DNA of 64,000 nt, from the NCBI GenBank assembly GCA_963762605.1, contig CAVXLJ010000017.1, forward strand, positions 310,001 through 374,000, written 5' to 3'. Of this stretch, positions 30,122-40,630 are shown piece after piece. A model generated the notes under the pieces. It saw only the letters and a program-made list of their open reading frames with translations. It had not been told where the DNA came from and did no database searches. Source of the DNA: CAVSRC01 sp963762605 (GTDB lineage Bacteria > Pseudomonadota > Alphaproteobacteria > Rhizobiales > Kaistiaceae). The position numbers and the translations under genes are program-made. Position 1 is the stretch's first letter; each line of letters begins with the position of its first letter.

Positions 30122-30877
30122 CTAGGCAGCACCGGGCGCGGTAGCCCGCGCCCGCCACGCTTCGACGTTGACGCCGCGGATGAGCAGCCACAGGCAGAGC
30201 GCGACCTCGGAGACGACCGGCACGACATAGAGCGGCATAACCGTGTCGGCATAAGCGGGAAAGAGGAAGAGCGTGTAGCTGCCGATGAGGTAGACGGTGC
30301 CGGCGGCCATCACCAGCCAGCCCAGCGCCCTGGGCAGGTAGCCGGAGCGGGCGACGAGAAATCCGAGAACCAGACAGCTCAGGCCGAAGAAGATGAGGCC
30401 GAGGTCGTAGCCGTGGCCGTGCATATCGAGCGCCAGCGCGACCAGCGCATGGAGCTGGGCCGGTTCGAAGGCCACCGCGTGGCCGGCGCCACCCAGGAGC
30501 AGCAGCGCGGCATACTGGTTGAGCAGGCTCGCCGCGATGACCGCCGTCTGGATCAGCCTGAGAGCGGCGGCGGTGAGCGCCAACGTCGCGTTCACCGGCC
30601 GCAGCAGAAAGAAAAGCAACACGGCCAGCGCCACATCGCAGAGCGCCATCACCGAATCGGCGGCGAAGCTCAAGCGGAACAACCCCTCGGAAGCGAGGAT
30701 ATTGGCGGCCGTCGTCTCGGCATCGCCGGCAACGATCAGACTGCCGCGGACGACGACCTCGCTCCACAGGCCGAAGACGATGATCGCCAGATAGAGGACG
30801 CCGGCCGTGCGGGCGTAGGGCTGCGGTGAAGTCGTGATGGCATGCGCTTGGCTGTGCATGTCTGTCTCCGAGGTCAC
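30122..30877 (-). CDS. DUF4386-type integral membrane protein
   Basis: The protein has 251 residues and about seven hydrophobic helices. The N-terminal YARTAGVLYLAIIVFGLWSEVVVRGSLIVAGDAETTAANILAS matches the DUF4386 opening. No catalytic motif is visible and function is unknown. An internal ATG at residue 7 is an alternative start. It lies downstream of the TauE/SafE gene on the same strand, 48 bases after it, and converges with edd with almost no gap. Confidence 0.82.
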   Translation of the reverse strand: MTSETDMHSQAHAITTSPQPYARTAGVLYLAIIVFGLWSEVVVRGSLIVAGDAETTAANILASEGLFRLSFAADSVMALCDVALAVLLFFLLRPVNATLALTAAALRLIQTAVIAASLLNQYAALLLLGGAGHAVAFEPAQLHALVALALDMHGHGYDLGLIFFGLSCLVLGFLVARSGYLPRALGWLVMAAGTVYLIGSYTLFLFPAYADTVMPLYVVPVVSEVALCLWLLIRGVNVEAWRARATAPGAA

Positions 30878-30924
30878 TGGGCTGCCCCCACTATACGGAG
30901 CGAGAGCGCCGTGCCAACCCGTGC

Positions 30925-31662
30925 TCAGCCCGCCAGGAAGTTCGAGCCGACGACCAATGCGCCGGCGGCGAGCAGGATTGCCAGCACGATGCGGTCGAAA
31001 TGGCGGTCGCCGAGGCGCCGGTAGAAGCTCTTTCCGGCGTAGGCGCCAATCAGCGTCGCCGGCAAGGCGAAGGCGAGCGCGCGGAACAGGTCCACGGTGA
31101 AGAGGCCGGCAACCGCATGGGCGACCACCGATATGGCAAGGATCGCCATGTTGAAGGGCTGCAGCACGGCGCGGCGCGCATCCTTGCCCCAGTCGCGCAG
31201 GCCACTCCAGATCGCCGGCAGGGCGCCTGAGAGGCCGGCGAGCGCACCGAGGATGCCGCCAATGAAACCGACGACGCCGTCGGCTGCCGCGCTCTCCGGA
31301 ACCTTCAGTTTCACGCGCCCCGACAGCATCACCAGGCTGTAGGCGACGATCAGCGCGCCGACCCAGAAGCGGAAGGTGGCGACATCAATGCCGGTGAGCA
31401 GCGCGGTGCCGACCGGAATGCCGACCAGTCCGCCGATGATGAAGGGGGCGAGCCGGCGCGTGTCGATGGCATGCACGATCAGCGACACCGACTGGAGGTG
31501 GGCGGCAACCGCGCAGATGGCGGCAAGCGAGGCGGTATTGGCCGGCGACAGCGCCAGCAGCCACAGCGGAATGGCCGCCATCGCCAGGCCAAAGCCGCTG
31601 AGGCCGTTGGCAAAACCGCCGGCGAGCCCGCCGGCGACGATCCACACGATGTCGGGACTCAT
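30925..31662 (-). CDS. TauE/SafE (TSUP) family permease
   Basis: The protein has 245 residues and about eight helices in two repeats. The repeat signatures are GGLAGGFANGLSGFGLAMAAIPL near the N-terminus and GFIGGILGALAGLSGALPAIW in the middle. TSUP proteins move sulfite, sulfoacetate or other small organic anions. It overlaps the VOC gene by four bases at the end of the cys operon, which makes sulfite or a related sulfur anion a reasonable substrate (inference). Confidence 0.88.
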   Translation of the reverse strand: MSPDIVWIVAGGLAGGFANGLSGFGLAMAAIPLWLLALSPANTASLAAICAVAAHLQSVSLIVHAIDTRRLAPFIIGGLVGIPVGTALLTGIDVATFRFWVGALIVAYSLVMLSGRVKLKVPESAAADGVVGFIGGILGALAGLSGALPAIWSGLRDWGKDARRAVLQPFNMAILAISVVAHAVAGLFTVDLFRALAFALPATLIGAYAGKSFYRRLGDRHFDRIVLAILLAAGALVVGSNFLAG

Positions 31663-32075
31663 GTCGCCGCTCCGCGTTGTGGCTGGATCAGGTCCCAGCG
31701 ATTGCCGTAGAGGTCCTCGAACACCGCCACAGTGCCGTAGGGTTCCTCGCGCGGGGCTTCCACAAAGGTTACGCCGTTTTCCGTCATCGCCTTGAAATCT
31801 CTGGCGAAATCGTCCGTCTCCAGAAACAGGACGACGCGCCCGCCGGTCTGGTCGCCGATGCGCGCTACCTGTTCCGGCGACGTCGCCTTGGCGAGCAGAA
31901 GGCGGGCGCCCCGGCCGCCCGCCGGGGCGACCACGACCCAGCGTTTGCCACCGCCGAGATCGGTATCCGCGATGCGGTCAAAGCCGAGAACGCCGGTGTA
32001 CCAGGCAAGCGCCTCGTCATAGTCGCGCACGACGAGGGCGACAGTGGCGATGGCTTGCGCGGGCGGGGAGTCCAT
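31659..32075 (-). CDS. VOC-family (glyoxalase/bleomycin resistance-like) protein
   Basis: The protein has 138 residues with two beta-alpha-beta-beta-beta modules. The opening ATVALVVRDYDEALAWYTGVLGFD and the end FVEAPREEPYGTVAVFEDLYGNRWDLIQP are typical of the fold, with Glu and Asp positions for a metal. It is coupled to TauE/SafE by overlap and lies downstream of DUF934. Substrate unknown; the family includes lyases, isomerases and dioxygenases. Confidence 0.9.
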   Translation of the reverse strand: MDSPPAQAIATVALVVRDYDEALAWYTGVLGFDRIADTDLGGGKRWVVVAPAGGRGARLLLAKATSPEQVARIGDQTGGRVVLFLETDDFARDFKAMTENGVTFVEAPREEPYGTVAVFEDLYGNRWDLIQPQRGAAT

Positions 32076-32127
32076 TGCGCCTGTCTAGGGCGGCAAGCCC
32101 CCGCGCGCAATCGCCGGACGGCGCGCG

Positions 32128-32637
32128 TCAGGCCCGCCGGCGCGCCCAGGGACGCGTGCCGGCCGGCACCTCGTTGCCGTTGTCGAGCGCCGGCTGGAGA
32201 TAATGCGTCATCTCAGGCCGCTCGCCTTTGGAGAAGGCGGCGAGGAGGACGGGATCGTCGGTGAGGAAGGCGTCGATGCCGACGCGCGCCATAAGCGGCA
32301 CCTGGTCGATGATGTAGGTGCCGACCGCACGGATCTCTCCTTGATAGAGGTCGCGCTCGCGGAGCAGGCGCGCGACGGAGAAGGCGCGGCCATCGGCATA
32401 TTTGGGGATCGTCACGGCGATGACGGGGAAGCGGCCAAGATCGTCCGCGATGTCCGCCCAGGCGCTCCCGGGCTCGATGAGAAGCCCGAGTGGCGCGCGG
32501 CGTTCGGCCAGCACGACGCGCTCCTCGCGCCAGCGTTTCAGGCTGACGATTGCCTTGCCGGCCGCGGGCAGCGGTTCTCCGTCCGCCACGATCGTCCAGT
32601 CGTCGGCGATGAAGGCTCCGCTCTTCCACAGAGGCAT
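32128..32637 (-). CDS. DUF934 protein of the sulfate assimilation operon
   Basis: The protein has 169 residues. The pattern WREERVVLAERRAPLGLLIE, FGRFPVIAVTIPKYADGRAFS-like (here LGRFPVIAVTIPKYADGRAFS) and LRERDLYQGEIRAVGTYIIDQ matches DUF934, consistently found beside cysH and cysI. Its function is not known to me. I start at MPLWKSG (32637). The frame is open much further upstream only because it reads through a dispersed palindromic element giving VVPAKAGTQ and SRLRGNDI. It is 154 bases downstream of cysH. Confidence 0.9.
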   Translation of the reverse strand: MPLWKSGAFIADDWTIVADGEPLPAAGKAIVSLKRWREERVVLAERRAPLGLLIEPGSAWADIADDLGRFPVIAVTIPKYADGRAFSVARLLRERDLYQGEIRAVGTYIIDQVPLMARVGIDAFLTDDPVLLAAFSKGERPEMTHYLQPALDNGNEVPAGTRPWARRRA

Positions 32638-32664
32638 GGCTACGGCCCCCCTGCGCCAAACGAT

Positions 32665-32760
32665 GTCGTTCCCGCGCAAGCGGGAACCCAGTAACCGCCA
32701 ATCGTGCGGCTCGATCGCAAGCGCCTGCGGATACTGGGTCCCTGCTTTCGCAGGGACGAC
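32665..32760. repeat. Paired REP-like palindromic element between cysH and the DUF934 gene
   Basis: The element is about 96 bases. It has end hairpins GTTCCCGC/GCGGGAAC (32668-32687) and GTCCCTGC/GCAGGGAC (32738-32757), joined by CCCAGTA (32687-32693) facing TACTGGG (32732-32738). The two ends are inverted copies of one another, like REP pairs. It is intergenic but in an operon, and reads through as the familiar AKAGTQ / SRLRGND peptide. Confidence 0.88.
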
Positions 32761-32791
32761 AGGAAAGGCGAAAGGCAACGCAAAGCCATGC

Positions 32792-33530
32792 TCAGATTCC
32801 GCTGCCGTCGGCCTCGAGGCCGGTGTGAATGCCGCATTCGGTCTTGTCGACGCCGCGCCAGCGGCCGGAGCGGGCATGTTCGCCCGGCGCCACGCGGCTG
32901 GTGCAGGGTTCGCAGCCGATCGAGGGATAGCCGCGTTCCACCAGCGGGTGGGCCGGCAGGTCGTGGCGCTCCATATGGGCTGTGAGATCGCCGGCAGCCC
33001 AGTTCGCCAACGGATTGATCTTGATGCGCTCGCCGTCCGCCTCGAACAGCCGCAAGCCGGCGCGCGCCGAATTCTGGAAGCGCTTGCGGCCGGTGAGCCA
33101 GGCGTCGAAGCCGCGCAATGCGCGCGCGAGCGGCTCAGTCTTGCGAATGTGGCAGCAAAGGTCCGGGTCGGTCATCCACAAGGCGCGGTGCGGGTCCTTG
33201 TCCAGCAGGCGCTCGGGCTCAGGCGTCACGCTGCGCACGTCGGTGAGCCCCAGATGAGCGACGAGCTTCGAACGATATTCCAGCGTCTCGGCGAACAGCC
33301 GGCCGGTGTCGAGAAAGATCACCGGCACGCTGCGGTCGACTTCCGACAGCAGATGCAGGAGCACGGCGGATTCGGCGCCAAAGCTCGACACCAGCGCGAC
33401 GCGGCCGGGATAGAGTTCGTTCGCCGCGACGGCGATGACCGCGGCGGCATCGCGGTCTCCGTAGCGCGCATTGAGCAGGTTGGCTTCGGCTTCGGTGCCC
33501 TCCTCCGGATCGACGGCCAGCGCCACGGCG

Positions 33531-33544
<14 letters not shown>
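32792..33544 (-). CDS. cysH: Assimilatory adenylyl-sulfate (APS) reductase, CysH family
   Basis: The protein has 250 residues. The PP-loop-like SSFGAESAVLLHLL binds the nucleotide; further segments are FLDTGRLFAETLEYR and ECGIH, the latter with the catalytic Cys near the C-terminus. The Cys pairs CCHIRKTEPL and GCEPCT are the ligands of a [4Fe-4S] cluster. These mark APS-type reductases and are missing from PAPS-type CysH. It reduces activated sulfate to sulfite with thioredoxin. It overlaps the end of cysI by 14 bases. Confidence 0.93.
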
Positions 33545-35188
<1,644 letters not shown>

Positions 35189-35189
<1 letters not shown>

Positions 35190-35521
35190 CAGGAGGCTCC
35201 GGTCAACCTGGCGCGCTCGGCATCGCCGTAGGCAACCGTTGGCCCGCGCTCGGCGCGGATGCGCTCGCGCAGGCGCACCGGCACCGGCAGGCCGCCGGTC
35301 ACCACCACGTCGATCGGGTAGGCTTCGAGAACGACCTGCGCATCGGTCTCGATCCTGGCGCAGGCGAGCCCACCCTCCAGGTCCGAACCGTCCGCGAGCA
35401 CGCGTGCTTGCGCGATATCGACCGTCCAGCCGCCTTCCGAATCGAGAAAGACGACGCGGCCGCTCTTGAGATCGTTCGCGGTGATCACCTTGGCCGGGCC
35501 TTCGCTGGCTGCCTTGAACAT
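35189..35521 (-). CDS. DUF2849 protein of the sulfate assimilation operon
   Basis: The protein has 110 residues. KVITANDLKSGRVVFLDSEGGWTVDI is the typical DUF2849 opening. These small soluble proteins lie between cysG and cysI in alphaproteobacteria; no activity is known to me. The start at 35521 is 44 bases after cysG, and its stop overlaps the cysI start, so it is translated with the reductase. It may help cofactor insertion or electron supply (inference from position only). Confidence 0.88.
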
Positions 35522-35565
35522 TCTTGCGTTCCCTGTCGCGCCTGCGGCGCTCCCCGCCTCTTGGC

Positions 35566-36981
35566 TCAAGCGGCCAGTTCGGTAAGCGCCGATGGCGCGC
35601 CGGCGATAGCCCCGGCGGCGACCACCTCGCCGACGATGATGAGCACGGGTCCGCTGATCTCGGGGCGGCCGGCGAGCGAAGCCAGTTCGTCCAGCCGACC
35701 GGCATAGGCGCGGGCGTCGGCACGCGAGGCGTTCTCGATGACGGCCACCGGCGTTGCCGCACTGAGCCCAGCTTCGATCAGCCGTGCGGCGACCCTGGCT
35801 GCGACCGTGCGGCCCATATAGACCGCGACGGTCGCGCCGCGGAGCGCAAGGCCCGCCCAATCGGGCAGCGTCTCGCCATCGGCGCTGTGGCCGGTGGCGA
35901 AGACCAGCGACGAGGATGTCTCTCTCAATGTCAGCGGGATTTCCGCTTCCGCCGCCGCCGCAAGCGCCGCCGTGATGCCAGGCACGATGTCGAAGGAAAC
36001 TCCGGCGGCACGCAGCGCGGCGATTTCCTCGCCGGCACGGCCGAAGATCAGCGGATCGCCCGACTTCAACCGCACGACGCGGTGGCCGGCGAGTGCCTCG
36101 CCGACGATCAGTCGGTTGATTTCGTCCTGGCTGACCGAATGGGCGCCTTTCGCCTTGCCGACCGAAATGCGGCGCGCATCGCGGCGGCCCTGGGCGACGA
36201 TGGCGTCGGGCACCAGCTGGTCATGAATGATGACGTCGGCCTCCTGCAAAACGCGTTGGGCGCGCAGCGTCAGCAGGTCCTCGGCGCCCGGCCCGGCGCC
36301 GACCAGCGAGACGTGGCCGGACGAGCCGGGATCGATTTCCAGCGCCCGCAGTGCCTCGGCTTCGGCCTCCTGCCGGCGACCGGCAAAGACCTTCTCGGCA
36401 ATCGGGCCGGAGAAGAAACGTGCCCAATAGCGCCGCCGGTCGGCGAACGAAGTCAGGGTCGCACGCACCTGGCCGCGCAGCGTCTCGGCGAGCGTGGCGA
36501 GGTCGCCCAGTGCCGGCGCCAGGGTGGCTTCGATACGGGCGCGCAGCTGCCGGGTGAGCACCGGCGCCACACCCTCGCTGCCGATGGCGACGGCGAGCGG
36601 CGCCCGGTTGACCAAAGCCGGCGTGTAGAAATCGCAGAGCTCGGGACGGTCGACGACGTTGACCGGCACGCCGGCTTCGCGCGCCAGAGCGCACACCTCG
36701 CGGTCGCTCTCCTCCGATCCGGTGGCGGCGAAGACCAGCGCAGCGCCGGCCAGGTCGGCGGCCACCGGAAAGGCGCCGCGCCAGTCGCCGTGGGCGGCGA
36801 TCAGATCGGCGCCGGTCTCGCGGTCGAGCGTGGCAGCGAAGACGACGATCTCGGCGCGGGTCTCGGACAAGAGCCGGATCTTGGCGGCCGCTTCCGCGCC
36901 GCCGCCGACGATGACGACGCGGCGCCCGGCGACCTTGTGAAAGGCGGGAAATACGGCAAGCTTGCGGGCCGTTTCGGACAT
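35566..36981 (-). CDS. cysG: Siroheme synthase (fused dehydrogenase/ferrochelatase and methyltransferase)
   Basis: The protein has 471 residues. The N-terminal part (about 1-210) has the NAD-binding VVIVGGGAEAAAKIRLLSE and the following dimerisation region of precorrin-2 dehydrogenase/sirohydrochlorin ferrochelatase. The C-terminal part (about 220-460) is uroporphyrinogen III methyltransferase: HVSLVGAGPGAEDLLTLRA, RLKSGDPLIFGRAGEEI and VVYMGR-like AVYMGR. It makes siroheme for CysI. It is the first gene of the cys operon; about 180 bases upstream contain no gene. Confidence 0.95.
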   Translation of the reverse strand: MSETARKLAVFPAFHKVAGRRVVIVGGGAEAAAKIRLLSETRAEIVVFAATLDRETGADLIAAHGDWRGAFPVAADLAGAALVFAATGSEESDREVCALAREAGVPVNVVDRPELCDFYTPALVNRAPLAVAIGSEGVAPVLTRQLRARIEATLAPALGDLATLAETLRGQVRATLTSFADRRRYWARFFSGPIAEKVFAGRRQEAEAEALRALEIDPGSSGHVSLVGAGPGAEDLLTLRAQRVLQEADVIIHDQLVPDAIVAQGRRDARRISVGKAKGAHSVSQDEINRLIVGEALAGHRVVRLKSGDPLIFGRAGEEIAALRAAGVSFDIVPGITAALAAAAEAEIPLTLRETSSSLVFATGHSADGETLPDWAGLALRGATVAVYMGRTVAARVAARLIEAGLSAATPVAVIENASRADARAYAGRLDELASLAGRPEISGPVLIIVGEVVAAGAIAGAPSALTELAA

Positions 36982-37161
36982 CGCGCGACCTCCATGAGAC
37001 GCCGTCCCGGCGGCTCATGGGCGGGGCGGATCGATCGCGCAAAAGTTAAGGAGTGGCCCGGCGAGCGACGACGACGACGGTTCCAATCTCGGCAAGGCTC
37101 AGAGAAAATGTTTCCGGCCGCCGCACGCTAGGCGCAAGAAACCGGCAATGTCGCCGGAGGC

Positions 37162-38253
37162 TCAGGCCCGCGGGAAGGCGTGGCCCTGGTCGTCGAAGAC
37201 GTGCAGCACCTCGGCCGGCGCGGCCAGCGCAATATCGCTGCCGCGCTGGAGCTGAACGTTGCCCTCGAGCTTGGCGATGATCGGCTCCTCGTAGCCGCAG
37301 TCGACATAGAGCAGGCTCAACTCGCCGAGGTGCTCGATGATGTCGAGCCGGCCGTGGAAGATCGGCGTGCCGCCGCTAGTGGCGAGCGACAGATTCTCCG
37401 GGCGCACTCCGAGCCTTCCCTTCATGCCCACGGCGCCGGCCGGGATCTTCGCCGTCACGGCCACCGGCTCGTGATGCTCGGGCCGCACACGCGCCTCGCC
37501 GTCGCCCGCTTCGATGGTGCAGGGCACGATATTCATGGCAGGCGAGCCGATGAAGCCGGCGACGAACAGGTTGTCCGGCCGATTATAGAGTTCCATCGGC
37601 GTGCCGACCTGCTCGATGATGCCGGCGCGCAGCACCACGATGCGGTCGGCGAGTGTCATCGCCTCCACCTGATCGTGGGTGACGTAGACCATGGTCACTT
37701 CTTTCATGCGCTCGTGAAGCTTGGCAATCTCGATGCGCATGGTGACGCGCAGTGCCGCGTCGAGGTTGGACAGCGGCTCGTCGAAGAGGAAGACCCGCGG
37801 ATTGCGCACGATGGCGCGGCCGATGGCGACGCGCTGGCGCTGGCCACCGGAGAGCTGCTTGGGCAGGCGGTCGAGATAATCCGTCAACTGGAGGATATCG
37901 GCGGCGTTGCGGACTTGTTTGTCGATCTCGTCCTTCTTCGCCTTCGCCAGCTTCATGCCGAAGGCCATGTTGTTGTAGACGGTCATATGCGGGTAGAGCG
38001 CGTATGACTGGAAGACCATGGCGATGCCGCGCAGCGCCGGCGGCAGCTCGTTGACTTCCTCGCCGTCGAATTCGATCGTGCCCGAGGTGATCTCCTCAAG
38101 GCCGGCGATCAGGCGCAAGAGCGTGGACTTGCCACAGCCCGACGGGCCGACGAAGACCACGAACTCGCCCGACTTGATATCGAGATCGACGCCCTTGATC
38201 ACTTCGACGTGGCCGAAGGACTTCTTGACCTCACGCAGCCGCAGCTCGCCCAT
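37162..38253 (-). CDS. aglK: Sugar ABC transporter ATP-binding protein, AglK/UgpC/MsmK type
   Basis: The protein has 363 residues. Motifs are Walker A GPSGCGKST, signature LSGGQRQRVAIGRAIVR, Walker B VFLFDEPLSNLDA and switch His VTHDQVEAMTLAD. The C-terminal TOBE-type domain (about 235-363) is the regulatory half typical of carbohydrate importers of the CUT1 group. It is the last gene of aglE-aglF-aglG-aglK. The alpha-glucosidase gene aglA, often found between aglG and aglK in rhizobia, is missing. Confidence 0.92.
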   Translation of the reverse strand: MGELRLREVKKSFGHVEVIKGVDLDIKSGEFVVFVGPSGCGKSTLLRLIAGLEEITSGTIEFDGEEVNELPPALRGIAMVFQSYALYPHMTVYNNMAFGMKLAKAKKDEIDKQVRNAADILQLTDYLDRLPKQLSGGQRQRVAIGRAIVRNPRVFLFDEPLSNLDAALRVTMRIEIAKLHERMKEVTMVYVTHDQVEAMTLADRIVVLRAGIIEQVGTPMELYNRPDNLFVAGFIGSPAMNIVPCTIEAGDGEARVRPEHHEPVAVTAKIPAGAVGMKGRLGVRPENLSLATSGGTPIFHGRLDIIEHLGELSLLYVDCGYEEPIIAKLEGNVQLQRGSDIALAAPAEVLHVFDDQGHAFPRA

Positions 38254-38279
38254 TACAGCTTCCCTCTTTCGTCCATCGC

Positions 38280-39433
38280 CTAGCCGCCCTTCACCGATCC
38301 GGCCAGCAGGCCGCGCACCAGATAGCGTTGCAGTGAGAAGAACACCAACAGCGGAACCATGATCGACACGAAGGCGGACGTGGTCAGAATTTCCCAGTCG
38401 CCGCCGCGGGATCCCAGCAGCGCCCGCAAGCGCCCGGTCAGCACCAGCTGATTGTCCTGCTGGCCCAGGAACACGATCGCCACCAGAGGTCGTTCCATAC
38501 CCACAGGAACTGGAAGATGGCGAAGGAGGCGAGCGCCGGAACCGACAGCGGCAAGACGATGCGCACGAAGATTTCGAAATCGGTGGCGCCGTCGACGCGC
38601 GCCGATTCCATGATCTCGTTAGGCAGGCCGGCTATGTAGTTGCGTAGCAGATAGATGGCGAGCGGCAGGCCGAAGCCGGTATGCGCCAGCCATATGCCAA
38701 GATAGGTCTTGGCCGGCACGCCGAACACATGCCCGACATCGTTGTAGAATCTGAGCAGCGGGATCAGCGACATCTGCAGGGGCACGACCAGCAAGCCGAC
38801 GACGATCGAGAGCAGCAGCGCCCGCCCGGGGAAGCGCATCCAGGCGAGCGCATAGGCCGCGTAGGCCGCGATCAGGATCGGGATGACGGTCGATGGTATG
38901 GTCACCGTCAACGAGTTGATGAAGGACTGGCCGAGCCCCGCGGCGGTCAGCACCGTCTTGTAGTTATCGAGCGTGAAGGTCGGCGGCTTCAGGGCCGTGT
39001 AGAAGAGCCTGCGACCGGCGTCGGCGGCAAAGGGCGTATCCGAAGCCATCTGGTAGCTGCCATCCTTGTTGATGGTCAGCGTGCCGCCGTCCGGCAGCGG
39101 CGCCGTCGCGCCGGCCTTGAATTCCTCGGGCTTCACGATCCTGGTGCCGAAGGCAACGACACTGCCGGTGTTGCCGGAGAGCACATTGCCCTTGATCACG
39201 TATTTGCCGTTCTCCTGCACCTGGGTCGAGGGATCGGCAGAATGCGTGATGAAGTTCTGTTGGCTGGTCGTCAGGGCCGTCCACCAGCCCGAGACGGCAA
39301 TCGCGTCCTTGTTGCGCAGTGAGGTCACCAGGATGCCGATGGTCGGGAGCGTCCAGATGATGACGATCAAGATGACCGAGGCATGAACAAGATACTTGCC
39401 CCACTTGCCCTTGCGGCGCTTAATCACTGCCAT
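38280..39433 (-). pseudogene. aglG: Alpha-glucoside ABC transporter permease AglG, frameshifted
   Basis: The first frame (39433 to about 38490) encodes a CUT1 permease with a large periplasmic insert after helix 1 (about 40-150), as in AglG, and the coupling loop ESARVDGATDFEIFVRIVLP. After FLWVWNDL it runs into WWRSCSW and a stop at 38438. The proper end, LVAIVFLGQQDNQLVLTGRL through the last helix to LLAGSVKGG, continues in another frame to 38280. One missing base near 38486 (CACCAGAGG for expected CACCAGGAGG) explains it. Either this is a true mutation that would break sugar uptake, or an assembly error. Confidence 0.88.
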
Positions 39434-39434
39434 A

Positions 39435-40442
39435 TCAGCGCCCCGCCTGTTCGGCGTTGAGACGCCGGATGTTCCAGATCATGATCGGTATCACCGCAAT
39501 CATGATGACGACGGCAATGGTGGCACCGCGGCCGAAGTCGCCGCCGCCGCGGAACATCCAGTCGTACATCATGTTGGCCAGGACCTGCGTGTTCCACTGG
39601 CCGTTGGTCATGGCGATGACGATGTCGAAGACCTTGAGCACCGTGATGGTGATCGTCGTCCACACCACCGCGATCGAGCTCCAGATCTGCGGTACCATGA
39701 TGTAGAAGAAGATGTGCCAGCCCTTGGCGCCGTCGATCGTCGCCGCTTCGATGGTCTCCTCGGGAACGCCGCGCAGCGCCGCCGACAGAATGACCATGGC
39801 GAAGCCGGTCTGGATCCAAACCAGGATCACCATCAGGAAGAAGTTGTTCCAGAACGGAATCGTGATCCACGGCTCCGGCGCCAGGCCGAACAGCTTCATG
39901 ACAGCGTTGAGCAGGCCGATCTGGGGCTGGTCGGCGCCGCGATATTCGTAAATGAACTTCCAGATGACGCTGGCGCCGACGAAGGAGATCGCCATCGGCA
40001 TGAAGACCATGCTCTTGGCGATGTTGCCCCACCAGATGCGGTCGGTGAGGTAGGCAATCACCAGCCCGATGAAGGTGCTCGCCGCCGGCACCACGATCAG
40101 CCACTGGATGTTGTTGACGACCGACTCCTGGAACTGCTGGTCGTTGATGGCCCAAACGTAGTTGCTGATGCCGACGAACTTGACGCCGCTGCGGCCGAAG
40201 AAGCTCAGCAGCAGCGAGTCGAGGGCCGGATAGACGAGATAGAGGCCCAGGAACAGGATTGCCGGGCCGAGGAACAGCCAGGGCCGAATGGTGGCCGAGA
40301 TCTTCTGGTTGTGCGCCGCCTGTTTGGCAGGGCCGCGCGGCGGCCAGATGAGATCGAGAATCTTGTTGGCGGCGTAGAAGTAAACTGCCGCAAGCCCGGC
40401 GCCGATGACGACCGTGATGAGCGCGCTAAACAGCTGCCCCAT
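39435..40442 (-). CDS. aglF: Alpha-glucoside ABC transporter permease AglF
   Basis: The protein has 335 residues with about eight helices, one more pair at the N-terminus than short CUT1 permeases. The coupling loop is EETIEAATIDGAKGWHIFFYIMVPQI. It pairs with AglG, which starts one base after its stop, in the membrane channel of a disaccharide importer. A hairpin at 40565-40594 lies between it and the binding-protein gene. Confidence 0.92.
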   Translation of the reverse strand: MGQLFSALITVVIGAGLAAVYFYAANKILDLIWPPRGPAKQAAHNQKISATIRPWLFLGPAILFLGLYLVYPALDSLLLSFFGRSGVKFVGISNYVWAINDQQFQESVVNNIQWLIVVPAASTFIGLVIAYLTDRIWWGNIAKSMVFMPMAISFVGASVIWKFIYEYRGADQPQIGLLNAVMKLFGLAPEPWITIPFWNNFFLMVILVWIQTGFAMVILSAALRGVPEETIEAATIDGAKGWHIFFYIMVPQIWSSIAVVWTTITITVLKVFDIVIAMTNGQWNTQVLANMMYDWMFRGGGDFGRGATIAVVIMIAVIPIMIWNIRRLNAEQAGR

Positions 40443-40564
40443 TCTGTTCCCCCGTCCCCTCGCCCAAGGATGGCGCCGCCCCGGTTATTGTTTCGGCAAG
40501 GCTATCGGTAAAGAGCGGACGACACAACAGATGCCGAAACGCGCCGTCCTCCCCCCGAGCACGT

Positions 40565-40594
40565 GCAGGTCCCGGGGGAGACCCCGGAACCTGC
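40565..40594 (-). promoter_or_regulatory. Intercistronic stem-loop between aglE and aglF
   Basis: GCAGGTCCCGGGG and CCCCGGAACCTGC pair over 13 positions with one C-A mismatch around a GAGA tetraloop. No T run follows on the minus strand. Stem-loops in this place, after the binding-protein gene, are known in mal-type operons to stabilise the upstream message and lower permease expression; here that role is inferred. Confidence 0.65.
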
Positions 40595-40630
40595 TGTTTG
40601 ATCAAGTCAGTGAGAAAGTCACTGCGTCGA

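Noticed and set aside
32638..32877. N-terminal extension of the DUF934 protein
   Set aside because: The residues come from a palindromic element and from the end of cysH; family homology begins at MPLWKSG.
35190..35762. N-terminal extension of CysI
   Set aside because: The frame continues upstream through DUF2849 and cysG in a wrong frame; MYRYDEFDRDF is the family start.
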